DNA from: Planctomycetota bacterium
GTDB lineage: Bacteria; Planctomycetota; SZUA-567
NCBI GenBank assembly: GCA_020060765.1
Contig: JAGUZQ010000096.1
Span: 1 to 53,418, forward strand
Length of the DNA: 53,418 bases
Direction: 5' to 3'
Position 1 is the first letter of the stretch. Each line of letters starts with the position of its first letter. This document shows, in pieces, positions 20,862-30,066 of the stretch. Both the position numbers and the translations under genes were made by a program. The notes below the pieces were generated by a model, which searched no databases, had not been told where the DNA came from, and was given only the letters and a program-made list of their open reading frames with translations.

Positions 20862-20904
20862 AGTTACGCGGAACCAAAATTATTTCGATAGCAGAGGAGT
20901 TGAC

Positions 20905-21366
20905 ATGGGCAAAGTATTCGAAGGCAAGCTGGACGCGACGGGAAAAACTTTCGCCCTGGTCGTCAGCAGGTTCAACAGTTTCATCACCGAGCGGCTGGTG
21001 GAGGGCGCTCTTGACTGCCTGGTGCGTCACGGCGCGAAGGCGGAGGATATCGACATCATCCGCGTGCCCGGCGCTTTCGAACTTCCCCAGGCAACCCGGC
21101 GCGCGTCTGAAGGCAAATACGACGCGGTCATTACTCTCGGCGCGGTGATCCGCGGTTCAACGCCGCACTTCGATTATGTCGCGGGAGAAGCCGCCAAGGG
21201 CATCGCGCAGGTTGCACTGAACAGCAAGATGCCTATCTCCTTCGGTGTCCTGACTTGCGACACCATCGAACAGGCGGTGGAACGCGCCGGCACCAAGGCT
21301 GGCAACAAGGGTTCGGACGCGGCGCTGTCGGCGCTGGAAATGGCTAATCTGTTCAGCAACATGTAA
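20905..21366 (+). CDS. ribH: 6,7-dimethyl-8-ribityllumazine synthase
   Basis: The 153-residue product carries the lumazine synthase signatures: [46 protein letters not shown] and [18 protein letters not shown], then [16 protein letters not shown]. It joins the pyrimidine and dihydroxybutanone phosphate to make lumazine, the step before riboflavin. GAGGAG five bases before ATG 20905 sets the start; the in-frame ATG at 20845 lies inside grpE. It is followed by nusB, the ribH-nusB pairing seen in many bacteria. Confidence 0.97.
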   Translation: MGKVFEGKLDATGKTFALVVSRFNSFITERLVEGALDCLVRHGAKAEDIDIIRVPGAFELPQATRRASEGKYDAVITLGAVIRGSTPHFDYVAGEAAKGIAQVALNSKMPISFGVLTCDTIEQAVERAGTKAGNKGSDAALSALEMANLFSNM

Positions 21367-21425
21367 ACCGGCGCGGCTTTTCCGCACCGAAACAGCTTTT
21401 TGAAAATTACAGCAAGGAATTCCAC

Positions 21426-21842
21426 ATGCGCCCCCGCAGCCTGGCCAGACGTCTGGCGTTGCAATACCTCTACATGACCGATCTGGCGGGAGCGGAGCAG
21501 GCTCAGCCGCTTGACGATTTCCTGTTTGAAAATACCGACGACGCGGAGACTCGGGGCTATGCCCGCCTGCTCGTGGCGGAAGTCGCAGCCCGGCGGGAGG
21601 AGGTTGACGGGGTGTTGTCGGCGGCGGCGGACAACTGGTCGTTGAAGCGGATCGCGGCGGTGGAGCGGGCGGTCTTGCGCCTGGGCTGCACGGAACTGCT
21701 GGCGGGAGAGACGCCGCCGATAGTGGCGGTGAACGAAGCGGTGCGGCTGGCGAAACTTTTCGGCGGAGCAAATTCCGGCGGCTTCGTCAACGGGATTCTC
21801 GACCAGGTGTTGAACAGCCGGAGGCGAGACATTGACGCCTGA
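21426..21842 (+). CDS. nusB: Transcription antitermination factor NusB
   Basis: The 138-residue all-helical product shows the NusB pattern: RPRSLARRLALQYLYMTDL at the start, NWSLKRIAAVERAVLRLG in the middle and PIVAVNEAVRLAKLFGG near the end, with SGGFVNGILDQVL. It binds boxA RNA with S10 in rRNA antitermination. AAGGA precedes ATG 21426. It follows ribH and overlaps the next gene by 11 bp, so the three form an operon. Confidence 0.95.
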   Translation: MRPRSLARRLALQYLYMTDLAGAEQAQPLDDFLFENTDDAETRGYARLLVAEVAARREEVDGVLSAAADNWSLKRIAAVERAVLRLGCTELLAGETPPIVAVNEAVRLAKLFGGANSGGFVNGILDQVLNSRRRDIDA

Positions 21843-22665
21843 GCAGGAAAAAACCGCCGACCTTCACGCCCACTCCCATTTTTCCGATGGCCGCCTGAGT
21901 CCGGAGGAATTGGTCGAGGAGGCGATCTGGGCGGGACTTGCGGCAGTCGCCCTTACCGATCATGACAATGTCGACGGATTGACGCCGTTTTTCGAGACCT
22001 GCAAACTGCGCGGACTCGAAGGCATAGCCGGGGTGGAACTGTCCTGCGAACACGAAGGCAGGGAAACGCATATCCTTGGCCTGCTGATCGAGCCGGACGA
22101 AGGTTTCCGCGAAAAGATTGCCCAGGTCAGGAAACTGCGCGAGTCGCGGATGCAGGAAATGCTGGATCGTTTGGAGACGCTGGGCATCCGCATTTCCATG
22201 GACATGCTGCCGCAGATTCCGGGTCGGACTTTCGGTCGCCCCCACCTCGCGCGGGCGCTGGTGCAGAGCGGCAGCGTGCGTAGCGTCAGCGAGGCGTTCG
22301 CGCGTTACATCGGCGACACCGGCCCGGCCAACGTGCCCAAGTTCCGCCTGCCCGTGAAGGAAGGGATCGATCTGGTGCACTCCGCCAAAGGCGTCGCCAT
22401 CCTCGCCCATCCGGGGGTTAACAACCTGATTGCGGACATTCCCAAAATCGCCATCATGGGCGCCGACGGCATCGAAGCGTTATATCCCAAACATTCCCCG
22501 GGCGAGATTGCCCGCATCACCGATCTGTGCCAGCGCTACGAACTTGTCCTGTCCGGCGGCAGCGATTTTCACGCCTCGGGCGAAGGCCCGGCCTTGGGAG
22601 TGATGACAATGCCTTACCGGATTCTGGAACAGATCAAGGAACGGAAGGCGAAGCTCTTTTTATAG
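21832..22665 (+). CDS. PHP-domain phosphoesterase (RNase AM / YciV-like)
   Basis: The 277-residue product opens ADLHAHSHFSDGRLSPEELV with the metal-binding His residues of the PHP fold, followed by ALTDHDNVDGL, a further metal site, GVELSCEHEG, AILAHPG and SGGSDFHA. The whole protein is of the size of the YciV/TrpH group, which hydrolyse 3',5'-nucleoside bisphosphates or trim short RNAs. The start is TTG 21832: GGAGG lies seven bases before it and it overlaps the end of nusB by 11 bp, so translation is coupled. A polymerase-associated PHP is unlikely since no other domain follows. Confidence 0.9.
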   Translation: MTPEQEKTADLHAHSHFSDGRLSPEELVEEAIWAGLAAVALTDHDNVDGLTPFFETCKLRGLEGIAGVELSCEHEGRETHILGLLIEPDEGFREKIAQVRKLRESRMQEMLDRLETLGIRISMDMLPQIPGRTFGRPHLARALVQSGSVRSVSEAFARYIGDTGPANVPKFRLPVKEGIDLVHSAKGVAILAHPGVNNLIADIPKIAIMGADGIEALYPKHSPGEIARITDLCQRYELVLSGGSDFHASGEGPALGVMTMPYRILEQIKERKAKLFL

Positions 22666-22699
22666 TCTCCAGTCTCCAATTGACAGTCTCCAGTGTTGG
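22664..22699. repeat. Heptamer AGTCTCC array, single copy
   Basis: AGTCTCC AGTCTCC AATTGAC AGTCTCC AGTGTTGG, same family as at 16390-16421. It begins within the stop codon of the PHP gene and has no inverted partner nearby. It suggests these arrays home to gene 3' ends. Confidence 0.75.
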
Positions 22700-22762
22700 T
22701 GTTCGGGAGCGTAAGGCTAATGACTTATTGCTTTTTTGAATGACAAAAAGGAATCCGCGACC

Positions 22763-23704
22763 ATGGCAGGATTTTTCGGCAAACTCAAAGCCGCGTTGAA
22801 AAAGACCGGGCAGGTATTGAATACCCCGGTGTCGGAACTGCTGATCCGCAGGAAAATCGACGAAGCCCTGCTGGATGAACTGGAAGAGGCGCTCATCGCC
22901 GCCGATGTGGGGCCGCGTCTGGCGTTGGATATTTCCGAACAGATCAGGCAGAAATACCGCAACAAGGAAATCGAGCACGCCGAGGAAATACTGGACTTCC
23001 TGAAAAACATGCTGGCTGAAGGGCTGGCGGCTGAAACCGAAATGAGCCTGGGGCGCAATCCCGACGGACCGACGGTGATCTTGCTGATCGGCGTCAACGG
23101 CACCGGCAAGACCACCACCACCGCCAAGCTCGCGCGATTTCTCACCGACCAGGGGCACGGCGTGCTGCTGGCGGCGGCCGACACTTTCCGCGCTGCGGCG
23201 GGGGAACAGCTTGACATCTGGGCGAGTCGCGTGGGCGTGGACATCGTCCGGCACAAGGACGGCGCCGACCCGGCGGCGGTGGTGTTCGACGCCTGCGACG
23301 CGGCGCTGGCGCGGAAGCTGGATTACGTTCTGGTCGACACCGCCGGGCGCATCCACACCAAAAGCAATCTCATGCAGCAGTTGGAAAAAATTCATCGCGT
23401 AGCGGGAAAGAAAATCGCGGGCGCGCCGCACGAAGTCTTGCTGGTGCTGGACGCCACTACCGGGCAGAACGCGCTGTCGCAGGCGAAGCTGTTTACCGAA
23501 GGCGTGGGCGTGACGGGACTGGTGCTGACCAAGCTGGACGGCACGGCCAAGGGCGGCATCGTGATCGCCATCAACCGCGAAATCCGGCTGCCGATCAAGT
23601 TCGTGGGGCTGGGCGAAAAGGAAACCGACTTCGCCCCGTTCGATCCGCACGAATTCACCGACGCGCTGTTCGCGGGGATTGCCACGACGGAAAAAGAAGG
23701 TTAA
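22763..23704 (+). CDS. ftsY: Signal recognition particle receptor FtsY
   Basis: The 313-residue product is an FtsY without the acidic A domain. N domain residues 1-85 (helical, LLDELEEALIAADVG) precede the GTPase domain: GVNGTGKTTTTAKLA (P-loop), DTFRAAAGEQL, VDTAGR, TKLDGTAKGG and FVGLGEKETDFAPFDP. It docks the SRP-ribosome complex at the membrane. ATG 22763 follows AAGGA with slightly long spacing; a TTG at 22736 would add nine residues. The heptamer repeat lies between it and the PHP gene, so it may have its own promoter. Confidence 0.96.
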   Translation: MAGFFGKLKAALKKTGQVLNTPVSELLIRRKIDEALLDELEEALIAADVGPRLALDISEQIRQKYRNKEIEHAEEILDFLKNMLAEGLAAETEMSLGRNPDGPTVILLIGVNGTGKTTTTAKLARFLTDQGHGVLLAAADTFRAAAGEQLDIWASRVGVDIVRHKDGADPAAVVFDACDAALARKLDYVLVDTAGRIHTKSNLMQQLEKIHRVAGKKIAGAPHEVLLVLDATTGQNALSQAKLFTEGVGVTGLVLTKLDGTAKGGIVIAINREIRLPIKFVGLGEKETDFAPFDPHEFTDALFAGIATTEKEG

Positions 23705-23709
23705 AATCC

Positions 23710-24219
23710 ATGAATCAAAAACAATACCTTCAAAATCTTGGCGCATTGCTATGCAACCTACACGGTCTCGAATTTATGTTACGGTGTTTTCTTGCGAAAT
23801 ATAACGAGAATGATAAGTCCCAAGTGGATCATTGCGAATTTACCCCAGGCGATTATGTTCCCGAAAACTCATTTACTAATTACGATTCGCTTGGGCAACT
23901 TGTTAAGAAGTATAACGACATAATAAGTCAGAGGAAATGGGATTTAGATTTATCTATAGATGTTGAAGTAGTAAAGTTACGAGATATGCTTGCGCATGGG
24001 CGGATTGCAGGCAAAACCAAAGAAATATTTCCGATGACATTGGTTAAATTTGAAAAACCAAAGCCGGAAGGAGTAAAAATTTCTGCCAATATTACAATGG
24101 ATGAAGATTGGTTTACTACGCGTGTTCCATACGTTTGGAGACAACTTGGAAAAGTTTTTACAGCCAGCAAGACATTGGGGTTTGATATTATGGAACCTAT
24201 AATAGAAAACGGATCATAG
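23710..24219 (+). CDS. AT-rich hypothetical protein with HEPN-like Arg-x4-His
   Basis: The 169-residue product is helix-rich in its first 100 residues and contains LRDMLAHGR with Arg91-x4-His96, the active motif shared by HEPN RNases. No full family assignment is claimed. It begins six bases after ftsY, but its DNA is clearly more AT-rich than ftsY and gcvPA on either side, which suggests acquisition. No MNT or other antitoxin neighbour is present. It could equally be a non-enzymatic helical protein; the motif is short. Confidence 0.6.
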   Translation: MNQKQYLQNLGALLCNLHGLEFMLRCFLAKYNENDKSQVDHCEFTPGDYVPENSFTNYDSLGQLVKKYNDIISQRKWDLDLSIDVEVVKLRDMLAHGRIAGKTKEIFPMTLVKFEKPKPEGVKISANITMDEDWFTTRVPYVWRQLGKVFTASKTLGFDIMEPIIENGS

Positions 24220-24373
24220 GTATTGTTATGTTGCATAGTCGATGCGGTGGTCAACAAATCCCTTTTTCCCCATTGTGAAAAATTTCCTTCGTGCTAAAAT
24301 CGATAATACTGAATAATCTTTGCGCAGGCGCAGAACGCCTGCCTGTTTTCGACTTTGTTGGAAATGGAAAAAC

Positions 24374-25720
24374 ATGTCTTACGTTTCGCATACCCCTGAA
24401 GACCGGAAAAAAATGCTGGCGACCGTCGGCGTCGCTTCGACCGAGGAACTGTTCGCGGATCTGCCTTCCAGCCTCCGCAATCCGAAGATGAATATCCCGC
24501 CCGCTTTGTCGGAACTGGAACTGGTCGAGCACATGAAAGACCTGACCGAGTTGAACAAGTATCCCGTACGCGGCGGGGACTATTTCATCGGCGGCGGCGC
24601 TTACAACCACCACATCCCCCAGGCTGCGATCCAGATGGTCGGGCGGTCGGAGTTTTACACCGCGTACACTCCTTACCAGCCGGAAATTTCCCAAGGCATG
24701 TTGCAGGCGATTTTCGAGTATCAGACCGCTATCGCTCGCATCACCGACATGGACGTTTCTAACGCCTCCCTTTATGACGGCGGCACGGCGGTATACGAAG
24801 CGTGCGTAGTGGCGCTTTTGCAGACGCGGCGCAACCGGGTGGTGATGGACACTTCCCTGCATCCCAATTATCGCGAGGTGTTGCAGACCTGTAGCCGCAA
24901 CGCGAAAATCGAAATCGACTGCCTGCCGTATGACGAAAAAGAGGGCGGGAATGTCAAGAATCTCGCCGCAAAGGTGGACGACCAGACGGCGGCAGTGATT
25001 GTGCAGTATCCCGACTTTTTCGGTCGGGTGGCCGATTTTTCCGAACTCGCCGCCGCCTGCCACGCGAAAAAGGCGCTGCTGGTGATGGTGGTCAATCCCC
25101 TTGCGCTCGGCGTGCTGAAGACGCCGGGGCAGATGGACGCCGACATCGTGATCGGCGAGGGACAGTCGCTGGGAATGCCGCTCAGTTACGGCGGCCCTTA
25201 CCTGGGATTCATGGCGGCAAAAGAAAGTTTTTCCCGTAAAATGCCGGGCAGGCTGGTCGGCGAAACCGTCGATAAGGAAGGGCGGCGAGGGTTTGTCCTC
25301 ACGCTCCAGGCGCGAGAGCAGCATATCAAGCGCGAGCGGGCAACTTCCAATATCTGCTCAAACCAGGCGTTGTGCGCGTTGCAGGCGCTGGCGTACGTGA
25401 CAGTCATGGGCAAGCAGGGGTTCCGCGACGTGTCTGAACTGTGTATGCAGAAAGCGGCGTATGCCAGAAAAACCCTCTCCGCGGTCGACGGAGCGCAACT
25501 GGTTTTCTCCGGGCCGCATTTCCACGAATTCGTCTTGCGTCTGAAAAAACCGGTGATGGATCTGTTCCGCAGATTCGGACACGCCTTCGAGCCCGGTATA
25601 CGTTTGAACCGCTGGTATCAGGAGTTGGACGACTGCCTGCTGGTGGCGGTGACGGAAGTCAACCGCAAACAGGATATCGACCGCTACGCCCAACGTCTGG
25701 GAGAATGGCTGGCGGATTGA
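24374..25720 (+). CDS. gcvPA: Glycine dehydrogenase (decarboxylating) subunit 1
   Basis: The 448-residue product is the N-terminal half of the P-protein. Features include YVSHTPEDRKKMLATVG near the start, FIGGGAYNHHIPQ, TAYTPYQPEISQGMLQAIFEYQT, NASLYDGGTAVYEA, ATSNICSNQALCAL and a C-terminal acidic stretch. In two-subunit enzymes GcvPA pairs with GcvPB, which holds the PLP lysine; together they decarboxylate glycine. GcvPB, GcvH and GcvT are not in the window, and a terminator follows directly, so this subunit is separate from its partner genes here. ATG 24374 is preferred over 24320, which would add 18 residues. Confidence 0.95.
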   Translation: MSYVSHTPEDRKKMLATVGVASTEELFADLPSSLRNPKMNIPPALSELELVEHMKDLTELNKYPVRGGDYFIGGGAYNHHIPQAAIQMVGRSEFYTAYTPYQPEISQGMLQAIFEYQTAIARITDMDVSNASLYDGGTAVYEACVVALLQTRRNRVVMDTSLHPNYREVLQTCSRNAKIEIDCLPYDEKEGGNVKNLAAKVDDQTAAVIVQYPDFFGRVADFSELAAACHAKKALLVMVVNPLALGVLKTPGQMDADIVIGEGQSLGMPLSYGGPYLGFMAAKESFSRKMPGRLVGETVDKEGRRGFVLTLQAREQHIKRERATSNICSNQALCALQALAYVTVMGKQGFRDVSELCMQKAAYARKTLSAVDGAQLVFSGPHFHEFVLRLKKPVMDLFRRFGHAFEPGIRLNRWYQELDDCLLVAVTEVNRKQDIDRYAQRLGEWLAD

Positions 25721-25750
25721 CGGTTTTACGTAGCACCAATACTTTATCGG

Positions 25751-25785
25751 AAGCCCTTGTCCCGGCGGGAGAAGGGCTTTTTTTT
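25751..25785 (+). terminator. Rho-independent terminator of gcvPA
   Basis: AAGCCCTT (25751-25758), a 13-nt loop, AAGGGCTT (25772-25779) and a T run form a clean terminator 30 bp after the stop codon. Confidence 0.9.
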
Positions 25786-26134
25786 AGTCTCCAGCCGGCA
25801 GCCGCCAGTTTTTCTGGTATGAGTATTTCCTTTAAAAACAATACGGTTTAGTTGGGCGAAGAACTTGTACCGTCATTCCCGCGCAGGCGGGAATGACGTT
25901 CGGACGTTGGAATATTTTTGCGTGAGTCTGACATTTATCCGCACCTCGCAAAAAAAAACAACGCTTCTGTTGTAGGGGTTAATGTATGCGAAAGATAAAA
26001 GTGCGAAACTCGAACAGAGAGAGTTCCACTTAATTAAGCCGCATTGCCTTAAAAGCTGAAGGAAATTCCCGTCCAGACCCGGATAACGCTTCCGGAAGCC
26101 AGCGCTGGAAACTGCTAACTGGCGACTGGAGACT
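25786..26134. repeat. Repeat element with heptamer-type terminal inverted repeats
   Basis: Left end 25786-25813 (AGTCTCCAGCCGGCAGCCGCC and on) and right end 26110-26134 (reverse complement AGTCTCCAGTCGCCAGTTAG) are inverted heptamer arrays. Inside lie CAATACGGTT (25839-25848, as at 9851-9860), a dRS3-like palindrome (25871-25898) and the 19-bp repeat at 25997-26015. No gene was seen in this 555-bp gap (25721-26275). Confidence 0.7.
25871..25898. repeat. dRS3-like palindrome
   Basis: CGTCATTCCCGCGCAGGCGG and the next eight bases form a near-perfect palindrome with the core ATTCCC-N8-GGGAAT, as in the arms of the repeat at 2376-2455. Confidence 0.85.
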
Positions 26135-26275
26135 TTCACATTATCGGACAAAAAATCTGCATTTCACTGCAAAATCCCCGCCTGTTTGCCGATGAATTAA
26201 ATGGGATTGTCTGTTCAGCCCGCGTACATATTTTTACCCGATTTTGGCGGATAATTGGTTGCGAGGTAAAGCCTG

Positions 26276-29200
26276 ATGAACAAGCGGATAGCATTTACGT
26301 TTCTTTTTATTATCGGTATTCCCGTGCTGGCGCGCTCGGGCGACTCCGGCGACGAGGATTTCAAGTTTGCCAAAAGCCTGATGATGGGTCGCCACGAATA
26401 CGACCTCGCCGCCCGGAAATTCTCGGAGTTTGTCCAGAAGTATCCCAAACATATCGAGGCAGCGCAGGCGTTGTGGTCGATGGGTTACTGCTACGCCAAC
26501 CTGCAGAAAGACGAGGACGCGGCGGAAGCCTACATGCGTCTGATCCGGGAATATCCGGGAGCGGAGGAGAAATTCCGGCAAGAAGCGATGAAATACGGCG
26601 GAGACGCTTTCCTGAAACTGAAAAAATATCCCAAGGCGGCGGAGATGTACGGGATGTTGCTTAACCAGTATCCGCTTTCGCCGCTGGCGGAAGACGCGCT
26701 GTTCTGGAAAGGCGAGGCCTATTCCCGGCAGGCCCGGGAAAAAAGCGACGCAGGCCAGGCCGACCAGGCCAAGAGCATGTATGAACAATCACTTACTACG
26801 TTCGAGGATTTTCTGAAACGGTATCCCGAATCGAAAAACGTTCCTGCCGCGCTGGCCGGGGCTGGGTTTGCCTGTTACGACCGGGGCGGCTATCAGGCGG
26901 CGACGGAATATTTCTCACGCACCGTTTCCGAATTCCCCGCTGACGCCCGGGCGGAGGAGTGCCAGCTTTACCTGGCGGAATGCTACTATCGCATGAACCG
27001 TTATCCCGAGGCGCGCGCGGCTTACGCCCGGCTGCTGCAACTGTTTCCCAAGGGGGCGTATATTGCCGATGCCCGCAGCGGCATGGCTTGGTGCGACCAC
27101 GTCGGCGGCGACATGGCGGCGGCGGCCAAGGGTTTTGCGGAAGCGGCGAAGCTGGCTGGCGACGACCGCGTGCGCGCGCTTAACGCGTGGTACGACGCGG
27201 GCTGCGCTTTTCACGAGGCAGGAGACTTCGCCAGCTCCGTCAAGGCTTTGCAGATCGTGGCGGAAGACGGCGAGCATCCTCTGCGGGGATCGGCTTTGTT
27301 CAAGCTGGGAGCGTTCAAGCTGGAGCAGGCCATGGCTACCGGCGCCATGAACGAAGAGCGGAAAAAGATCACGCTCGACGCGGTGGAAAATCTGAAGAAG
27401 GCGCTGCTGAATCCCAATTTGGGCGACGAGGCGGAGGAAGCCAATACGTTTCTGGGCGAAGCCTATCTCGACTTGAATGATTACGCCAGCGCCTCGGTCG
27501 TGTTTAACGAAATCGTAAAACGCTGGCCGAAAGGCAACCGCGCGCCCTGGGCACTGTACCACTTGGCGTTATCCTACCAGGAAAGCAACCAGATGGAAAT
27601 GGCTGCCGACACTATCCGCCAACTGGTCAGCAATTATCCCGACAGCCACCTGCGGCTGAAAGCGGCTTACGTCATGGCCAAGTGCCAGGCGGCACTGGGC
27701 AATGTCGACAAGTGCCGACTCGCCTATAAATGGATCGCGCTTTCCGGAGAAAAATGGGCGTCGGGGTGGCGCGATGCCAACGGGCAACCCGACCCTGCGT
27801 TGGTGGAAAAGGCACAGGAATTTGCAGCAGACAGTTTCTTCTCGATCGGCGAGTCCTATTCCCCAAAAACCGAAGGAGCGGAGGCGGCGGTCTATTACCG
27901 CCAGGTACTGGAAAAATATTCCAAGAGCAAACAGGCGGGCATGGCATTGCTCCGGCTGGGTGAACTGGCGGAAAGCTCGGGCAAAACCTCCGAGGCGAAG
28001 AAGTATTACCAGTCTGTCCTCGAACGGGGCGAGCAGGACATCGCCTACAAGCACGCCCTGTACGGGTTGGGAGTGATGGAAATCCAGTCTGGAGTGAAGG
28101 AACCAGACCCGGCAGCGAAACAGGCATTGTATAATTCCGCCCGCAAATATTTCGATGCGTTTATTAAAGTATACCAGCGCGATCCGCTTACGCCTAAGGC
28201 GGTCTATTATCGCGCCGAGGCGTTGTATGCCCTTAATCTGAAACAGGACGCGCTCAAGGATTACCAGGCCAGCTACGACGCCGACCCCAAGGGAGATCTG
28301 GCCGATGCGGTGCTGCTCGGGCTGGCGTGGTGCCGCCGCGATCTGGCGCAGGAACTGGCGGGAAAAGCGGCGCGTGCGGTCAATGAGGCGGAGCGGAAAA
28401 AACTGGACGAGGTTGCGGGCAAGTTGAGGGAAGCGTCCTCCGATGCTTTCCGCGAACTGGTCGAACAGTACCCCAACAGCTTGTGCCGCGCCGAAGCGCT
28501 TAACGTGCTGGCGGTCGATCTGCACGAGAAAAAGCAATTCGACCAGGCGCTGGCGGCGGTGGAGGAAGTACTGGCAAAATATGGCAACACTCCTTTCGCG
28601 ATTCGGTCAAGGATCGAGAAGGGGCGCATTCTCGACGATATGGGCAGGAAAAGCGAGGCGATTGCCGCGTTTGACAATCTGCTGAAGGAAAAAATCTCCA
28701 AGGACGAAACCGCGCAGGCGCAGTACGGCTTGTCGTGGGCGTGGTGGGGAGTGGCGGAACCGAAATTGAAAATCGCCGCCGAGGCAGAGAAAAAATACAG
28801 GGACGCGTTGGGCGGGGTGGAATGGGAAAATCTCACGCCGCCGCGCCAACAGGCTTTGCAGCCGCTCAAAAGCGACTGGGAGAAAAAACTGGCTGGCGCG
28901 CGCGCGGACGAAAACCATATGGTCGAGGCGCTGACCGTGATTACCCGCAATCACCCCGATTTTGCCCAGGTCGGCATGGCTTGGCTGCGGCTGGGAGAAG
29001 TTTCCTACGAGCGCGGGGACTATCCCCAGGCGACGGTCGCGTACGGCAAGGCGCTGGAGCTGGGCAAGGACGGCGGCGCGGTCGGTGACAAGGCGCAATT
29101 CAGATTGGCGTGGTGTTATCTGCATGAAGCGTCCGCTCTGGAGAAACAGGCGACCGGTTCCGGGCGCATAGAGGCGTTCGCGCCGGAAATAGACAAGAAG

Positions 29201-29860
29201 CGCCGCGCCGCGATGGACGCTTTTGAGAAAGTCACCACCGATTATCCCGCCAGCAATCTCGTAGGCGAAAGCTATTTCCGCGCCGCCGAAATCCGGCGCG
29301 AGGCCAAGGACTACACCGGCGCCATCACGCAATACCGGCGCGCCATGCAAAGCTCGTCGCAGACCCTGTTCGCGCGCGCGGCGGCTTACGGCGTGGGCGC
29401 GGCTCTGCTCGAATCGGGACAAGCGCGCAACGCGCTGGATGAATTCAAAAAATTCCTCTCGCAATATGCTGACGGGGAATTCGTGCACGAAGCCAACTGG
29501 GGCGCGGGGCAGGCTTGCTTCAACCAGGAAGCCTATGCCGACGCGGTAACGTATTTTGAAAAGTCTCTGGCGAACGATTATAACGGCGAAGCCGCCGCCA
29601 AGGCGCGCTTCGGACTGGGCATGATCGCATTCCAGCAGAAAAACTGGGAAGCTGCGCGCGAGGAATTCCTGAAGGTCGAAGCGTTCCATTCCGGTTGGGA
29701 AAAGTGGACGGCGCTGGCGCTGTTCCGTTCCAGCCAGGCGGCGGAAATGCTGGGGCAGAAAGACAAGGCGAAAAAAGACCTGGAACATATCCTGGCGCGC
29801 TACGGCAATACCGACACGGCGGAAAAGGCGAAAAAACGACTGGCGGAAATGGGAGGGTGA
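26276..29860 (+). CDS. Large exported tetratricopeptide-repeat protein
   Basis: The 1194-residue product has a signal peptide (MNKRIAFTFLFIIGIPVLARS) and then TPR-like helix pairs along its whole length: typical units include AAEAYMRLIREYPGAEEKF, YPKAAEMYGMLLNQYPLSP, YASASVVFNEIVKRWPKGN and YADAVTYFEKSLANDY. Repeats of this kind make a superhelical scaffold for other proteins, here in the periplasm or at the outer membrane. It is the first gene of a five-gene operon with ExbB/ExbD-type subunits and a VWA giant; the gaps after it are tiny. GAGG nine bases before ATG 26276. No enzymatic domain was seen. Confidence 0.88.
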   Translation: MNKRIAFTFLFIIGIPVLARSGDSGDEDFKFAKSLMMGRHEYDLAARKFSEFVQKYPKHIEAAQALWSMGYCYANLQKDEDAAEAYMRLIREYPGAEEKFRQEAMKYGGDAFLKLKKYPKAAEMYGMLLNQYPLSPLAEDALFWKGEAYSRQAREKSDAGQADQAKSMYEQSLTTFEDFLKRYPESKNVPAALAGAGFACYDRGGYQAATEYFSRTVSEFPADARAEECQLYLAECYYRMNRYPEARAAYARLLQLFPKGAYIADARSGMAWCDHVGGDMAAAAKGFAEAAKLAGDDRVRALNAWYDAGCAFHEAGDFASSVKALQIVAEDGEHPLRGSALFKLGAFKLEQAMATGAMNEERKKITLDAVENLKKALLNPNLGDEAEEANTFLGEAYLDLNDYASASVVFNEIVKRWPKGNRAPWALYHLALSYQESNQMEMAADTIRQLVSNYPDSHLRLKAAYVMAKCQAALGNVDKCRLAYKWIALSGEKWASGWRDANGQPDPALVEKAQEFAADSFFSIGESYSPKTEGAEAAVYYRQVLEKYSKSKQAGMALLRLGELAESSGKTSEAKKYYQSVLERGEQDIAYKHALYGLGVMEIQSGVKEPDPAAKQALYNSARKYFDAFIKVYQRDPLTPKAVYYRAEALYALNLKQDALKDYQASYDADPKGDLADAVLLGLAWCRRDLAQELAGKAARAVNEAERKKLDEVAGKLREASSDAFRELVEQYPNSLCRAEALNVLAVDLHEKKQFDQALAAVEEVLAKYGNTPFAIRSRIEKGRILDDMGRKSEAIAAFDNLLKEKISKDETAQAQYGLSWAWWGVAEPKLKIAAEAEKKYRDALGGVEWENLTPPRQQALQPLKSDWEKKLAGARADENHMVEALTVITRNHPDFAQVGMAWLRLGEVSYERGDYPQATVAYGKALELGKDGGAVGDKAQFRLAWCYLHEASALEKQATGSGRIEAFAPEIDKKRRAAMDAFEKVTTDYPASNLVGESYFRAAEIRREAKDYTGAITQYRRAMQSSSQTLFARAAAYGVGAALLESGQARNALDEFKKFLSQYADGEFVHEANWGAGQACFNQEAYADAVTYFEKSLANDYNGEAAAKARFGLGMIAFQQKNWEAAREEFLKVEAFHSGWEKWTALALFRSSQAAEMLGQKDKAKKDLEHILARYGNTDTAEKAKKRLAEMGG

Positions 29861-29862
29861 AC

Positions 29863-30033
29863 ATGCTGAACGAATCGACGCAAGGGTTTCTGCTGGGTGT
29901 GGCGGCGGCGCTGGCGGGAGTGCTGGTCTATGCCTGCGCGAGTATGCTGCTGCTGCAGACGCAAAGCCGCCCCGTTGCGGAAAAGAAAGTCGACACCAGC
30001 AATGCGGTAGTGGCGCAACTTGACGCACGGTAA
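29863..30033 (+). CDS. 56-residue single-span membrane protein
   Basis: The product has one hydrophobic segment (about residues 9-32, LLGVAAALAGVLVYACASML), then a polar tail ending VVAQLDAR. GGGAGGG lies close before ATG 29863, which begins two bases after the TPR stop. Its position between the TPR scaffold and the ExbB-type subunit suggests a small assembly or anchoring subunit of the same complex. There is no recognised family. Confidence 0.7.
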   Translation: MLNESTQGFLLGVAAALAGVLVYACASMLLLQTQSRPVAEKKVDTSNAVVAQLDAR

Positions 30034-30066
30034 TGCGATTTATTTCAAAATCCTGGAGGTTGAGGA

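Noticed and set aside
24220..24373. Glycine riboswitch before gcvPA
   Set aside because: The 154-bp gap shows no tandem aptamer pattern and only a GCGCAGGCG/CGCCTGC-type small hairpin.
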